Source: Prorocentrum cordatum (taxonomy: Eukaryota > Sar > Dinophyceae > Prorocentrales > Prorocentraceae). Taken from it: a DNA stretch of 64,000 bases. The stretch covers positions 284,501 through 348,500 of the forward strand of contig CAUYUJ010015024.1 of NCBI GenBank assembly GCA_963575745.1, written 5' to 3'. The notes beneath the pieces were generated by a model, which worked only from the letters and a program-made list of their open reading frames with translations, did no database searches and was not told the origin of the DNA. Position numbers and translations under genes: made by a program. Below, piece after piece: positions 20,939 through 31,009 of this stretch (the first letter of the stretch is position 1; each line of letters opens with the position of its first letter).

Positions 20939-22330
20939 TCATCCGTGTAAGCAATGTGTACGCGTCGTTTTGATGTAGCATATCAACCGATGTAGACGTT
21001 TGTCACATGTAGTATTCCATTTGGTAATTTCTCTGGCCAACATACATACCGGATGTAGAAGATCGAAACGACAGCAACGTGCCAAGTACAGGATCTTCAT
21101 TAGTACACTTGCCGCGTCCTGGCCGAGAACGCCCTCGTCTGAATAGTCGGACTCAGTGAAGGAGGTGTCCTCGATGCCAGGGGTCTCTGCGTCGGGTAGA
21201 TCATGGTATGTGGCGGGTATGGTATTGGTAGAAGTTGTGTCGACCGATTTTGCTGGGCTGGATGATCTTGTCCGTGCGTTGAGCACACTAGTAGGTCTGG
21301 CGACCGACCCGGAGGAGGATGGCGATTTGGATCGCGAAGCCCTCGGCGAGTCGGATCGTTTCCGACGTGACCCTGTTCCCTGGGCGCGCTTGGAGGCGCA
21401 TTCCAGGTACCGCTCAATGCACTGATCTGTAAAACCAAGCATGTCATGTCGAATACCACGAACGTGTTTTGCCGTATTGTAATATTTCTCATTGTGTGCA
21501 GGTAGCATAGGGCGTATTGTGGACATTCTTTTGTCGAAGATGCTCTGCGGTACATCATATGCTTGTTGTCCACAACCCAAATATTGTGAGTATGGAGTAG
21601 GTGGATCCAAATCGATACCGCTTTTGCGAATATAATCCCAGCCAGTCTGTAGATTATGAGCTGGGCCGGCCAATTTAAAATCGTCCACATATACTGAAAG
21701 TATCAATCCCAGTTTGTTGTGTCTCCATACGCATTCCCATCCTGAAATAGGCTCGAAACCGACGCTTTCCAAGCATGTACGGCATTTTCGTTCCCAAAAG
21801 ACACCTGCGAGAGGGTGTCCGTATAGTGCCAATCGCAATCGGCACACTGGGTTCTTGTATTTTGACCATGATGTCGGTTGTCGCCATTTTGGTATAGTAA
21901 TCCAAGTATCAACTGGATCAATTCGTCCGTCGCCGTATAATAGTGCCTGCGTGTAAGCTCCAGGTGCGTCACTTTGCTCTCCCGCATATTGCGGTAATAA
22001 CGCAGTAGCATCGCAAAGTTTGGGAGCCTCTATATGCGAAGCACTGGAAGCGGCGTCGGCGAATATGGCGGCCAAACCAGTTTCGTCTTTGCCTGTATTG
22101 CCCTGAACCACCACTCTGCCCTTGAATTTACGTAGATCAGGAGGAAGTTCCTCATGTTTGACTGAAGATAACTCCAAGATATTGGAGAAATGCACCTTTG
22201 TTCCATTGCGGATAGCTTGTGACTCAATATCAGCTTTTTTCTGAAACAGTCTCCAACATCCATGTTTGTTTCTTTTCCTATCTCTCGTATTATTTTCGTA
22301 GGGCTTCTTGTGCACGTGGTTCTGCGGCAA
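20939..22330 (-). CDS. Copia-type reverse transcriptase
   Basis: The 463-codon frame starts without a secure ATG because an upstream frameshift near 22280-22400 joins it to the integrase tail. Motifs include KFKGRVVVQGN (about 69-78), SDAPGAYTQAL with the first catalytic Asp (121), LALYGHPLAGVFWE (about 167-180) and the active-site box VYVDDFKLAG (YVDD at 214-217). Catalytic residues are complete. Between RT and RNase H lies a Ser/Arg-rich insertion (about 310-350), then the connection region ending KTTRTHCLHG before a TGA. The family is unmistakably Ty1/copia (Pseudoviridae-like), of a divergent lineage. Confidence 0.9.
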   Translation of the reverse strand: MPQNHVHKKPYENNTRDRKRNKHGCWRLFQKKADIESQAIRNGTKVHFSNILELSSVKHEELPPDLRKFKGRVVVQGNTGKDETGLAAIFADAASSASHIEAPKLCDATALLPQYAGEQSDAPGAYTQALLYGDGRIDPVDTWITIPKWRQPTSWSKYKNPVCRLRLALYGHPLAGVFWERKCRTCLESVGFEPISGWECVWRHNKLGLILSVYVDDFKLAGPAHNLQTGWDYIRKSGIDLDPPTPYSQYLGCGQQAYDVPQSIFDKRMSTIRPMLPAHNEKYYNTAKHVRGIRHDMLGFTDQCIERYLECASKRAQGTGSRRKRSDSPRASRSKSPSSSGSVARPTSVLNARTRSSSPAKSVDTTSTNTIPATYHDLPDAETPGIEDTSFTESDYSDEGVLGQDAASVLMKILYLARCCRFDLLHPVCMLAREITKWNTTCDKRLHRLICYIKTTRTHCLHG

Positions 22331-22392
22331 CTTCTTTCTTACTCAGGTTTCTGGTAACTAATGCTGGGCGTGACCATGTCGAATCTGGTATG

Positions 22393-22752
22393 TTATCTCT
22401 GTGTGCCGTAGTTGGTCTCACGTGGCATGGTTGGTATTACTACCGACTGGGTGAACTTGCGTATGAGCGGGTTCAAAGTCCCAAAGTCGGTTCCCTCATT
22501 ATCCACAAATACCAAAGCACGTTCTTCTCCATCGTGCTGTTGTGGTAGTTGACGGTAGTATAGTACCGTGGTAATGTCACGTGGCCCACCAGGTAATTTG
22601 GCATACAGTATTTCTTTGTTTGTCACGCCTTTGACATTCTCATCGCGGATGACGTCGCCATTGTCAGTGTCGTATGTAATCCGTCGTTCCACAGTATTCC
22701 ATGTGGGTCCGCCTGATGTAGTAGTACGGAAATTATTGACCTGTTTATCCTG
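22393..22752 (-). pseudogene. Linker between integrase and RT, after in-frame TGA
   Basis: The same frame as the integrase runs on after the TGA at 22753-22755 through NGDVIRDENVKGVTNKEI and PGGPRDITTVLYYRQLP to a TAA at 22393-22395. A different frame (KKEVAAEPRAQEALRK) then leads toward RT. It is part of one former polyprotein. Confidence 0.65.
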
Positions 22753-24872
22753 TCATGTCCACACTCTCAATGCAGCACGATCGCGAATCTCACGAGCTCG
22801 TTTAACGTCGTTGGCGTAATCGATCTCTTTCTTTTGCTGTCCACGAGAAAAAGTTTTCCAATGCTCGGGAAGAACGTGATCAGGACGTGTAGTAGTCTGC
22901 ACACGTGTCTCGCGTCCACGAACCACCATTTTGCCGTCTGGCGTCATTTTTGGAAGCTCATAGAACTGTATCGTGCCTGTCCATGGCTCGCTCAGCTCCC
23001 TGTGGTCGTTGGCGCTAACACCATCCCAAACATCTCGGAAATTACTTTCGCCTTCGAAAGTAGAAGTCGTTTTGAAATCTCGTGTCACGTCGAGTTGGTC
23101 AACAGGTACCGGTATATTCATGACGTCGTCCGTCGGGATGAACAGTTTCTTTCTTGGGGTACGAATGTGTCTGATGACGCAATATCCACGCTGTTCCCAG
23201 CAGTCTGGCTCCGGCGCTGGTGCAGCAACTTCAGAAGCCGATGTCTGGATATCAACAGCGTTATCTTCCGTTGTCATCATAGATGGATCATCCCATTCTT
23301 TAGGGCAAGAAAGTGGAGGATCAGGCATTGGCTTGTCGCCCAAGGGGCGAGAAGTAGAGGCCTTCACCTCGTCGTGTGCCTCCGGGTTGTGATGTCGTAG
23401 GGTACCATCTTTCACGGGGTAGGTGAACTTGCCATCGGGGATGATGATGTCTTTGACTCTGTGCACATGACACAGTTCACCATCAGGATTCTTGGCGTAT
23501 GTAGCCGTGTCCAAAACAAGGTAGTCACCTGACCATCGTCCACCAGAGTGTAAGTGGTATCCCATGAATAACCCTTCCCGAATATTTTCTTTAAACTTTG
23601 CAGTCTCGTTGTTAATCTCGGGGTTGAGGCATTTCCAAAATATCCGAGCACCGAATGGTATGCAGTGCCCAGGAAAGCTTTCGCCAAATCTTATTTCATG
23701 AGCTGTCTTTTCTGCGTGCTCCTCGTTGAGGGCAGCGACGCCCGTGGATGTATGCACAAAGTTGTGTCCACAGCAAAAGGCTTGCATGGCCTCTTTCCAC
23801 CATTCGTGTCCCAGACCAGACATATGTAACACAGCTCTGGTACCAAGAATGACTATTTTGACAACGCGCTCAATCAATCCATTTGTCTGTGGACGATGTG
23901 GCGTACTCGTGTCGTGTCTCCATCCCAGTTGGCGGCAAGCTTTCTGAAGCTCTCCAGAGTTGTCTGTGTAGATATGCTTCACCTCATCGTTCGCGGCGAT
24001 GAACTGTTGAAAGGATGCCTTTGTAGTAGCTGCGTCTTTGTGTAGCGCTGGGTAGGCCATGAAGATGCCAGTATATCTGTCAAGGACAACGAGTGCATAT
24101 TTGTCGCCATGTTTGTCCGCGGCATCGTCTTTGGCCAGTACGATATGGTCGGCAGTTAGAGCCTCACCGAACTTCTTCGGGACAAAAGCCTCGTAGGCGT
24201 TATCCTCTTCGGTGGGGTCTGCCGGTGGATGTGGTTTGTGCTGTCGTCTACACGGGGCATTCTGTGCCATCGTACGAGAGCAGATCTCACAGTCAGGATG
24301 CTTTGGGCTGTGAGTCATGTAATGCATCGGGTCGATCAGTTTCTTTTGTCTGTTGGGTAGAACTCGATCGTTGTCTGGATGCGTTCGTGTGGGTGTCTCT
24401 GTCGGTATGTCGTTGTCTGCTTGAGCTATATCGAGCCCCCCGCATTGTGGAGGAGAACACTGCGTCTGAGACGTAGGCGAGTCGGTGGTTGTGTCCACGT
24501 TGGGCTCGTCTGTTCTTGTGTCGGGAGGTTCTTCGACCGTGGTGGTCCGTGCTCCTCCTCCCTCTCCGACGTGTGGTCTCTTGGGGCAGGTCCCTATGTG
24601 GGGTCGTAGCTCATCTGCAGTGGTTGGTTGCTCTGTAGTTTTGCAGCACCAACAAGTGTCGTTACAGCGGGCGGATGAACGCTTTCGCTGACGACGGCGG
24701 GGTGCTGACGAAGTGCATAAACGTGGTGGTGGTATCCGTGTTAAGTCGTCGAGTCGTAACTCTGGCACTCGATTGTTGACTGGAATCTTATACCATTGGC
24801 CCCCCGGATCCTGAAGCATGTAGCCCAGCTCAGGATCCCAAAGCTGTCGAAAGCCATCAACCTCAATCAATT
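22753..24872 (-). CDS. Copia integrase
   Basis: Joins the element cDNA to host DNA. About 705 codons. The N-terminal zinc-binding HHCC set is visible in HYMTHSPKHPDCEIC (H183, H187, C194, C197). The catalytic triad is D241 (TADHIVLA), D303 (IYTDNSGEL) and E334 (PQTNGLIERVV). An extra Cys-rich patch (CNDTCWCC, near 70) and a Thr/Pro-rich spacer precede it. The C-terminal part carries GYHLHSGGRW and LVLDTATY, expected downstream of copia integrases. The first codon here is TTG in KLIEV: the frame follows the protease by a one-base shift, not by its own start. It ends at a TGA. Confidence 0.9.
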
Positions 24873-25148
24873 TCCAACTGATAGTAATGATGGGCAGTCT
24901 GGTAAAGCAAGGGCTGAACTATGCAGTCCAACCTCGGGTAGCCGTATGTCGTAGTGCTCGTTGACGGTACGATCACCATTTGCAGTTTCCAGAATATGCT
25001 CTTCGCGAATAGATATGCGATCCGACTCGGTCTGCGTAAGTTCATGTTTTCCCTGAATATGATGAGCAGATCCACTGTCAAGAACCCAAGACCTTGTCAA
25101 TGCTGCAGTCGAACGTGGAGTGTCGACTTGCTTTGTCGTTGTTGTCGT
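24867..25148 (-). pseudogene. Copia aspartic protease
   Basis: Cleaves Gag-Pol into mature proteins. The active-site block is SWVLDSGSAHHI (DSG), followed by a beta-strand-rich 70 residues ending CPSLLSVGN. It is in the Gag frame: between Gag and this domain the same frame carries TAA (25278-25280) and TAG (25149-25151). At its end the frame hits TGA, while the homologous continuation KLIEVDGF is in the -1 frame, overlapping at GGAAATTGATT. Whether this is programmed frameshifting or a one-base deletion is open. Confidence 0.8.
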
Positions 25149-25277
25149 CTAGGCAGTCTTTGATGACTGCTTGACAGTGTCGTCATGCTTTCGGATCACA
25201 GTTGGTGTGGCCACCGACTCTTTGTTGTGTCGGTAGTCGGACAGTTCGTCGTACCATAGTTGTGCCTCTTTTTGACA

Positions 25278-28200
25278 TTATCGTAAGGCCTCTGCACTAT
25301 CATCCCACCATTTTTGTGGTAATGGATCTGGTACTTTGACGATGTCACCCTCATTCGGCAGCTCTTTCCATCTGTCCAGTCTGGCTCTGCCAGATATGGT
25401 ATGGAAATAGTAGTCCACGTTGCGTACGTCGAAGCGTATCCGACGACGTATCTTGGTAGATGTCGCTGTGGCCTTAGTGTTGGCCATGAGGGTCTTGTCA
25501 CGGATGACGTAACTGCGGTCTGTACGGCGTGAACGTCTAAAGTTGGCAGGAGAACGTGCTCTGGTGTTGGGTGAACCACGGGACGATCCGCGGCTCGGAT
25601 ACCGCTTGCCACGTCCTTTGTCACTGCCATATGACCTATCACGGCCGCGTGGACTGCCGCGTCCGCCGCCGCGATTGTCTCGTCCTCGGGAGGTAGATCT
25701 CGAAGATCTGTCGTAACGACTTCTCGATTGGCTGCGAGAGTCGTGGGACCTCCTGGATGTCGAACGGGATCGGTCGCATTGGCGTCGGTTGTCACGTCCC
25801 TGTCGTGAATCGCTTGCGTAGCGAACCCCCCCGCGTTGTGAAGACCGTTGGCTTCCTGATCCGCGGGATGGTGATCGGCCACGGCTGTCCTGGCTGGAAG
25901 TCCGTGGTCGACTCGGGCTTCGTTCAGGAGTCTTTGCACCAGGTGCGAGATGAGCGCATTTGCATTTGCCGCCTTTTGTGCACTTGTTCTGTGCGAAATC
26001 CTTGCACTGCGCGACGTGCGGGTAGTTACACTTATCACCTCTGGTACATGTGTTGCGCTTGGCAAAATCGAAGCAGAATGGCCTTGATGCTGGCTTCTTG
26101 TGATTCGCAGGAGTAGACATACTACGGCGGGGGTTGCCACCAGCCGTTGATGTTCTGGAAGATTTGTTGTTCTTCCAATCCCTGGAATATGTATGTAAAG
26201 CCTTGCACCGTTCACCATTGCGGCAATTGCCTTTCTTCCATGCAGCGCACAGGTTGACCTGAGATCGTGGTTCGTGTTCGTACCGTAGCTTGTTTTGATT
26301 CTTCCCCAATTGTTTAATCTCCAGTATGTCCAGGACACGCTGTCGAAGCCAACCGTAGGTACGATTCGGGTCGCTCATCTTCATGCGCTGGTACTCGTAC
26401 ATGTCTTGTTTCATCCATGCATGTCTACGAATCTGTGTGCGAAATAGCGATTCCAATATCTTTGGATCGGGTACTTCTCGGCTTTCCAAGAGTAAGGCGT
26501 CCCAATCGGTAATGAAACGTTGCAAATCTTCGTCTCTCATCCTCAGTTCTGTAAGGCGCTCGAAATCGTGCAGGTCGTCGTCGACGTCTGTCACTTTGTA
26601 GGACTGTAGGATATGCCAGTATATCTGGCGTCCTTTGAGCATGCGTCCTGCTTTGTGCTCTCTGGTCTCGATGAGCCTGATTTGGTAGCGTAAGTCTGAG
26701 GATAAGATGTCGCTCAGAGCGGTTGCGAGTTTGCAATCGATGCTCTCAAAGTCTCCACTGTCTTGTAAATCCTCGAATGTACATTCGGGCTGTTCTGCCA
26801 CGCATAGGAAGGCGTATGCTTTGGATGGTCGCCCTGAGGCGGCCCCGAAGTTCTTTCGCACTCTTTGCTGCCACTTCAGCAGCTGCGTGATCTTAGGCAA
26901 GACAGGTACTCGGACGGTGTCTGACTCCTTGATAGGCGTCGTTGTATGGACCGACACCGCGGACACTGGTTGTGAGGGTATCGGTGCACCGTCGATGGTT
27001 GGTTCTGTGCGCACAGGAGACACATGACGTGTCTGTGCAGAAGCTGCCGCTGAGGCTGCTCCTGGAGATGTACGTCGTTGTTGTCCTGCTGAAGCTTGTG
27101 GTGCTTCGGCGGACGCTGCCGTCGGCCTGTGCAGGTCGGCTGCAGGTCGAAGGTGAATGTTGGTGTCGTTAGTGTGGTCGATCAGCTGATTGGTCCAGCT
27201 CGTCATGTCTTCTTGTATTTGACCCACCTTTTGGCGTGTATACTCATCAGTATCCCGAGACCGTTGGGAATACCGATCAAGTCGATGCTCGCATGCTCGG
27301 AGACGGGCGCTTTGTGCCTCCACCTCGCTTTCCAGACGTGCGAGATAACTCTCAACACGTACCTTCTCAGTATCTCTTTCATGAATAACCTGGGAGAGCT
27401 CTAACTGCGTGTGGTCCGCCGCCTTCTCAACCTCCTGCAACCTGTCAGTGAGGCGGGCGAAATCGTAAACCGTGGGAGGAGAATCCAGCTGGCCAGTCTG
27501 GGCTCGTCCGACACGCAACTCTGCCAGGGCGTCCTGTACACCAGGAAAACGCTGCTCTATGTCAGAGATCCGGTTAGCGAGTGGCTGCACGACAGCGTTG
27601 GTCGCATCAAGCCTTTGAGTGATGACTCTCTCAGTACGCTGCAACATGTCGATCAGGTTCGACGAGTTTGTGTGTGCTTCGGTACGAAGCGTCGCCGTAG
27701 TGTGGTCTAGGTAAGATCGAAGATCATTGATCTGAGACTGAACGTCGCCGAGGTCTGTGGCCTCGGTTGGAGTTGGTCGGTTACGGAGCTGGTCGTGGAT
27801 CTCATCATGTAAAATCCTGACCGCAGAAATACCTGTGTCGCGTACGATCACAAGTTGTTGCTCCATCTGCGCGAGATAGTTGCGCAGGTTCTCGACCATC
27901 GCCGTTCGTTCACCTGAGTGTGACACCTCGCGATCAACCTGGTGCTGCAGTTCTCCTATGATGCGTCGATCTTCGGCGATCCTGGAATCGATGATCCCTA
28001 AGGCGCCGTCAAGATCGCGGCGTATGGCTGCAGTATCAGTGGCGTTCGTCTGAACGCTCTGTAGTAGCCCAGAGTATTGGCTGGACACAAAGGTTTCAAC
28101 CTGGTCTCTGAGCTCAGCTATGTCACCTGCGGCGGACGTCTCCGCCAGCTGGTCGTCTGAGATGGAGAGGTGGGGGGCGTCAGCTTCCCTGTGTCCCCTG

Positions 28201-28349
28201 TCGCGGGGAGTGCATGGCCTCTGAGAGGCAGTGCGCGGGCTCGACCTGCTTTCGCCGCATGGGCCTGGGGCTCCACGGCGGTTGCGCGCGGACGAGCTGC
28301 GACTCGGACCATGTGTGTGTGGTGTCTCATCGATGATACCTCGGGGCAC
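25278..28349 (-). CDS. Gag-like protein with three CCCH zinc fingers and RS-rich tail
   Basis: Structural protein expected to form the particle and bind element RNA. About 1,023 codons. The N-terminal half is heptad-like and probably coiled coil (about residues 70-400). A Ser/Ala/Pro linker and a capsid-like helical region (about 490-680: KITQLLKWQQRVRKNFG, DLHDFERLTELRMRDEDLQ) follow. Then come three fingers of the form C-x7/8-C-x5-C-x3-H (about 700-810), for example CFDFAKRNTCTRGDKCNYPH. A long Arg/Ser/Gly tail follows. Copia Gag normally carries a CCHC knuckle; none is seen. The true start is probably upstream at 28807 in another frame. It ends with TAA, after which the same frame continues to the protease. 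Confidence 0.8.
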   Translation of the reverse strand: MPRGIIDETPHTHGPSRSSSARNRRGAPGPCGESRSSPRTASQRPCTPRDRGHREADAPHLSISDDQLAETSAAGDIAELRDQVETFVSSQYSGLLQSVQTNATDTAAIRRDLDGALGIIDSRIAEDRRIIGELQHQVDREVSHSGERTAMVENLRNYLAQMEQQLVIVRDTGISAVRILHDEIHDQLRNRPTPTEATDLGDVQSQINDLRSYLDHTTATLRTEAHTNSSNLIDMLQRTERVITQRLDATNAVVQPLANRISDIEQRFPGVQDALAELRVGRAQTGQLDSPPTVYDFARLTDRLQEVEKAADHTQLELSQVIHERDTEKVRVESYLARLESEVEAQSARLRACEHRLDRYSQRSRDTDEYTRQKVGQIQEDMTSWTNQLIDHTNDTNIHLRPAADLHRPTAASAEAPQASAGQQRRTSPGAASAAASAQTRHVSPVRTEPTIDGAPIPSQPVSAVSVHTTTPIKESDTVRVPVLPKITQLLKWQQRVRKNFGAASGRPSKAYAFLCVAEQPECTFEDLQDSGDFESIDCKLATALSDILSSDLRYQIRLIETREHKAGRMLKGRQIYWHILQSYKVTDVDDDLHDFERLTELRMRDEDLQRFITDWDALLLESREVPDPKILESLFRTQIRRHAWMKQDMYEYQRMKMSDPNRTYGWLRQRVLDILEIKQLGKNQNKLRYEHEPRSQVNLCAAWKKGNCRNGERCKALHTYSRDWKNNKSSRTSTAGGNPRRSMSTPANHKKPASRPFCFDFAKRNTCTRGDKCNYPHVAQCKDFAQNKCTKGGKCKCAHLAPGAKTPERSPSRPRTSSQDSRGRSPSRGSGSQRSSQRGGVRYASDSRQGRDNRRQCDRSRSTSRRSHDSRSQSRSRYDRSSRSTSRGRDNRGGGRGSPRGRDRSYGSDKGRGKRYPSRGSSRGSPNTRARSPANFRRSRRTDRSYVIRDKTLMANTKATATSTKIRRRIRFDVRNVDYYFHTISGRARLDRWKELPNEGDIVKVPDPLPQKWWDDSAEALR

Positions 28350-28807
28350 CGCGTCTGTGGCTGTGCCGACGCTGGTCTACTGAGTTCCTCGAAGGTAGCT
28401 ACGTGCTCCGCCACAGGGACGGTCGCAGGGCTGGGGGTCCCAGCACCTGAGGTCCATCGGCGGTTAGCGCGAAAGCGCCCTGGAGTATCGAGGCCGGCAA
28501 GGCTTTCGCCTGGCGCGGTTGGGATTGCTCCCGACGGGGAAGGGGAGGGAGGATCGAAGGTCGGCGTGTGAAACTCCTCCCTTCCTGTTCCTACTCCTTC
28601 TCCTGTCCCCCCGCGGGCGGCGCTGCGGCGAAGTTCAGCAGCTAGACGCGCCTCGGGTCCTCGGGAGCTGGGGGGGGGGGTATCGGGGACACCAACACAG
28701 TCCGCACTAATGCTCTCCAACTCGTCACCGAGCCGTCGCACCGTGGGAGAGCTTGGACGCGAAGCCCCAATGGAACCCTTACGGCGCATGCGCCGAAGCG
28801 GCTCCAT
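28340..28807 (-). pseudogene. Probable N-terminal segment of Gag in another frame
   Basis: A frame starting MEPLRRMRRKGSIG at 28807 reads through a proline/serine-rich stretch and overlaps the start of the main Gag frame. The overlap translates similar DNA in two frames (SSMRHHTHMVRV against the Gag frame's start). I infer a one-base shift near 28340. Confidence 0.45.
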
Positions 28808-28857
28808 TAGGCTCGCATGCAAGGTCACCGCGGTCGAGTCGGTGAGGGTGAGCTTTA

Positions 28858-28871
28858 AAGGGCTGATAACC
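28858..28871 (-). other. Candidate primer-binding site
   Basis: GGTTATCAGCCCTT follows the 5' LTR directly on the element strand. It resembles the initiator-methionine tRNA type of copia primer site (TGGTATCAGAGC) with one inserted T, so the assignment is weak. Confidence 0.35.
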
Positions 28872-29067
28872 TGTGTATGGGGTTGAAGTACAAGAGTACA
28901 GAACCCCTGATCCGTTGGTAGAGAGATGGAGGGATAGATGGATATCTTTCCCTCCCAGGCGATCAAGGTACGATCGCCCCAACTCAGCACCTGAGCCCAA
29001 ACGGCCAGGTGCGGGAGGGGTAAGGATAAGGGGTATATATGAGGGTATTACACGGGTTCCTTCCACA
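28872..29067 (-). repeat. 5' LTR (196 bp)
   Basis: On the element strand it runs from TGTGGAAGGAACCCG to ACCCCATACACA, so it keeps TG...CA ends. It is 190/196 identical to the 3' LTR by my base count. Confidence 0.95.
29034..29040 (-). promoter_or_regulatory. TATA-like block in 5' LTR
   Basis: An alternating TATATAT lies about 30 bp inside the LTR on the element strand and is conserved in both LTRs. Dinoflagellate promoters rarely use a classical TATA box, so a promoter role is only possible. Confidence 0.25.
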
Positions 29068-29072
29068 CATCC
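29068..29072. repeat. Target-site duplication, right copy (CATCC)
   Basis: Exact repeat of 11085-11089 directly outside the 5' LTR. Confidence 0.9.
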
Positions 29073-29138
29073 TGCACTCGTTACGGGGAAGGCCGAGGAT
29101 AAGGCAGGCTGGAAAGGGGCCAGCCGTAGCGACTGGGC

Positions 29139-29419
29139 AGAGGAGGAGGAGGAGGAGGAGGAGGAGGAGGAGGACGAGGAGGAGGAGGAGGAGGAGGAGG
29201 AGGAGGAGGAGGAGCAGAGGGAGGAGGAGGAAGAGGAGGAGGAGGAGGAGGAGGAGGAAGAGGAGGAGGAGGAGGGGGAGGAGGAGGAGGAGGAGGAGGA
29301 TCAGGAGGAGGAGCAGGAGGAGGAGGAGGAGGGGAGGAGGAGGAGGAGGAGGGAGGAGGAGGAGGAGGAGGGGGAGGGGGGGGAGGGGGAGGAGGGGAGG
29401 ATGATGATGATGATGATGA
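29139..29419. repeat. (GGA)n microsatellite plus (ATG)n, left flank of the spliced-leader element
   Basis: About 260 bp of GAG/GGA repeats with a few interruptions ends in six ATG units (29401-29419). The next base belongs to the 3' end of the element read on the minus strand. Poly-Glu/Arg/Pro frames here are translations of the repeat. Confidence 0.95.
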
Positions 29420-30221
29420 AGCGCCTTGAAAGGTCGGTCCTCCCATAACACAAACCTGAGAAGCCACCAATACGCCAAATGCGTAAGGTAGAGAGAGAAA
29501 GAAGGCGAAGAAGCAGGAAAGAATAGAAGCGGAGAATAGGTAAAGCCCAACCCAGGATTGAAACCCAGGATACTGAAAGAAAACATAAATGAAAGACTGT
29601 CCAAGATCCCAAATAAATCCCACCACTAGGTTCCTCTTGTGTTGAATGAAGATAGAGAAACAGAAGAAAAGGGATGCCCAAATTTGACTAACAAGATCTT
29701 GAGTGACAATTGGGTCCCAACTTTGAAAGCACATGGTCCCAAGGTCTAAAGTAAGAGGTGAAGAAAACTTTCATTAAGTCCCATGAAACCCATTTAACAT
29801 GAGTAGTGATCAAGGCTGATATATATGACTAAAAGAGAATCTGAATGATAAACTGAACGACCCAAGCACGCAATGAAACCAGAAGATACGGAGGCACGCA
29901 AGATGAACGGTCAAAGCTGAATGAGATCCCAACCATGAGAACCCACGCCAGACCTGTCGAGGAATATGTAATATGGATGAATTCAAACTAATATGGAGAA
30001 CGCAAGGTGGCTGGAATTGTTTATAACCTTTTGTATTTGCAAACCACCATCGTAGGCGAGCCGCCGACGTTTGAACTGAAATGTCTGAGGACCCTATCCC
30101 CAGGACATAAGAAATACATGCAAGAAAGACTGAGACAGACTGAGAGCCCTCCAAGAAGCCGCAGGCCCACGCACCACGGACACCAGAAGATTCCAGTCTA
30201 AGGAAGTCCCAGGATTGCTCT
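29420..30221 (-). other. 3' untranslated region of the spliced-leader element
   Basis: About 800 bp without a convincing coding frame. On the element strand it has a long pyrimidine-rich stretch (about 29490-29540) and then a TCA-repeat tail. Open frames are hydrophobic or low-complexity and overlap the GGA tract. Confidence 0.5.
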
Positions 30222-30789
30222 TCAGCCATACCTCCACCGCCACTTCTCCACGAAGAAATCTCCATCCCACCAGTAATCGGACAAGTACCACACAACCGGG
30301 TGAGGCCAGCCCGAATCGGGATCGATCCACGTGTCAAAGTACTCCGTTTTCCACACTTTCGCGTAGACTTCGTCTACTTCGCAGTAGTTCCACATTCCGC
30401 CCGAGCCATGGGACCACTTGAGACGCTTCTTGGCAGCAAGCATGACTGGAAGGCAGCGTTTAGCCATCCACTGGAGTTGAAAGTTTCCCAGCCGTACCAG
30501 ACAGGAGCTCCAGAAAGGATTTGAGGCAAAACGGCTACTGATCCGCAACAAATTCTGTCCAAGGAACTCTACGAACCCTCTCATCGGGACCCCGAACGTT
30601 GACATACAGACCATGATAGCCGCTGTCCCGGCAAGCTTTGAAGTATGGGATTTTGCACCAGTCATAAACCGTGTGATGTAACATACCGAAAGCTTGAGCC
30701 CGAGACTGCAGGAGCCGACAGGGGTCAAGTGGAGAGAAGGGGCCCATCCCTCCAAAGCCTAAGGGAGGTGAACAGACGCCGAGGCCCAA
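30222..30789 (-). pseudogene. ORF5 of the spliced-leader element, one frameshift
   Basis: Two frames join near 30535-30560. The first (from about 30690) reads CKIPYFKACRDSGYHGLYV and GPDERVRRVPWTEFVADQ. The second gives FWSSCLVRLGNFQLQW, MLAAKKRLKWSHGSGG and a Trp/Asp-rich end WYLSDYWWDGDFFVEKWRW. I recognise no family. Protein-like composition and absence of repeats argue for a real, decayed gene of about 170-180 codons. Confidence 0.4.
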
Positions 30790-31009
30790 GGACTCAGAGG
30801 CTTCCTGAGGGGAGGAAAGGATTGTTGCGAAGCCACGGTATCCCTAAGATCGCAGGGACCGAGCGGGTCCCAGATAGAATCGCACAAGTGACATCTCCTG
30901 GCGTCAGCCAATCCACTAGGTGGTAGGCAGAGGAAGGGGGAGATCCCAATGGGGTCTCGATTCAGAACCCAAAGGCAAATTCCGTGAGGCGTCAGATGCC
31001 CCGGCTCCA
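30790..31009 (-). other. Short spacer between ORF4 and ORF5
   Basis: About 220 bp that reads open in the ORF5 frame family to a TAG near 30759 but shows no recognisable protein. Confidence 0.4.

Larger units (their letters stand above)
11090..29067 (-). mobile_element. Giant Ty1/copia-type LTR retrotransposon, 17,978 bp
   Basis: Two 196-bp direct repeats end in TG/CA on the element strand (one terminal base is changed in the 3' copy) and are flanked by the 5-bp duplication CATCC. Inside, on the minus strand, lie Gag, protease, integrase, RT and RNase H. Integrase before RT is the copia order. A roughly 7.4-kb accessory reading frame sits between RNase H and the 3' LTR. Ordinary copia elements are near 5 kb, so more than half of this one is extra. 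The LTRs differ at six of 196 positions (about 3%), so it is fairly young. The gag-pol part carries several in-frame stops and frameshifts. Confidence 0.95.

Noticed and set aside
29039-29734. Poly-Glu, poly-Arg, poly-Leu and poly-Pro ORFs
   Set aside because: Translations of the (GGA)n tract and the adjoining 3' UTR.
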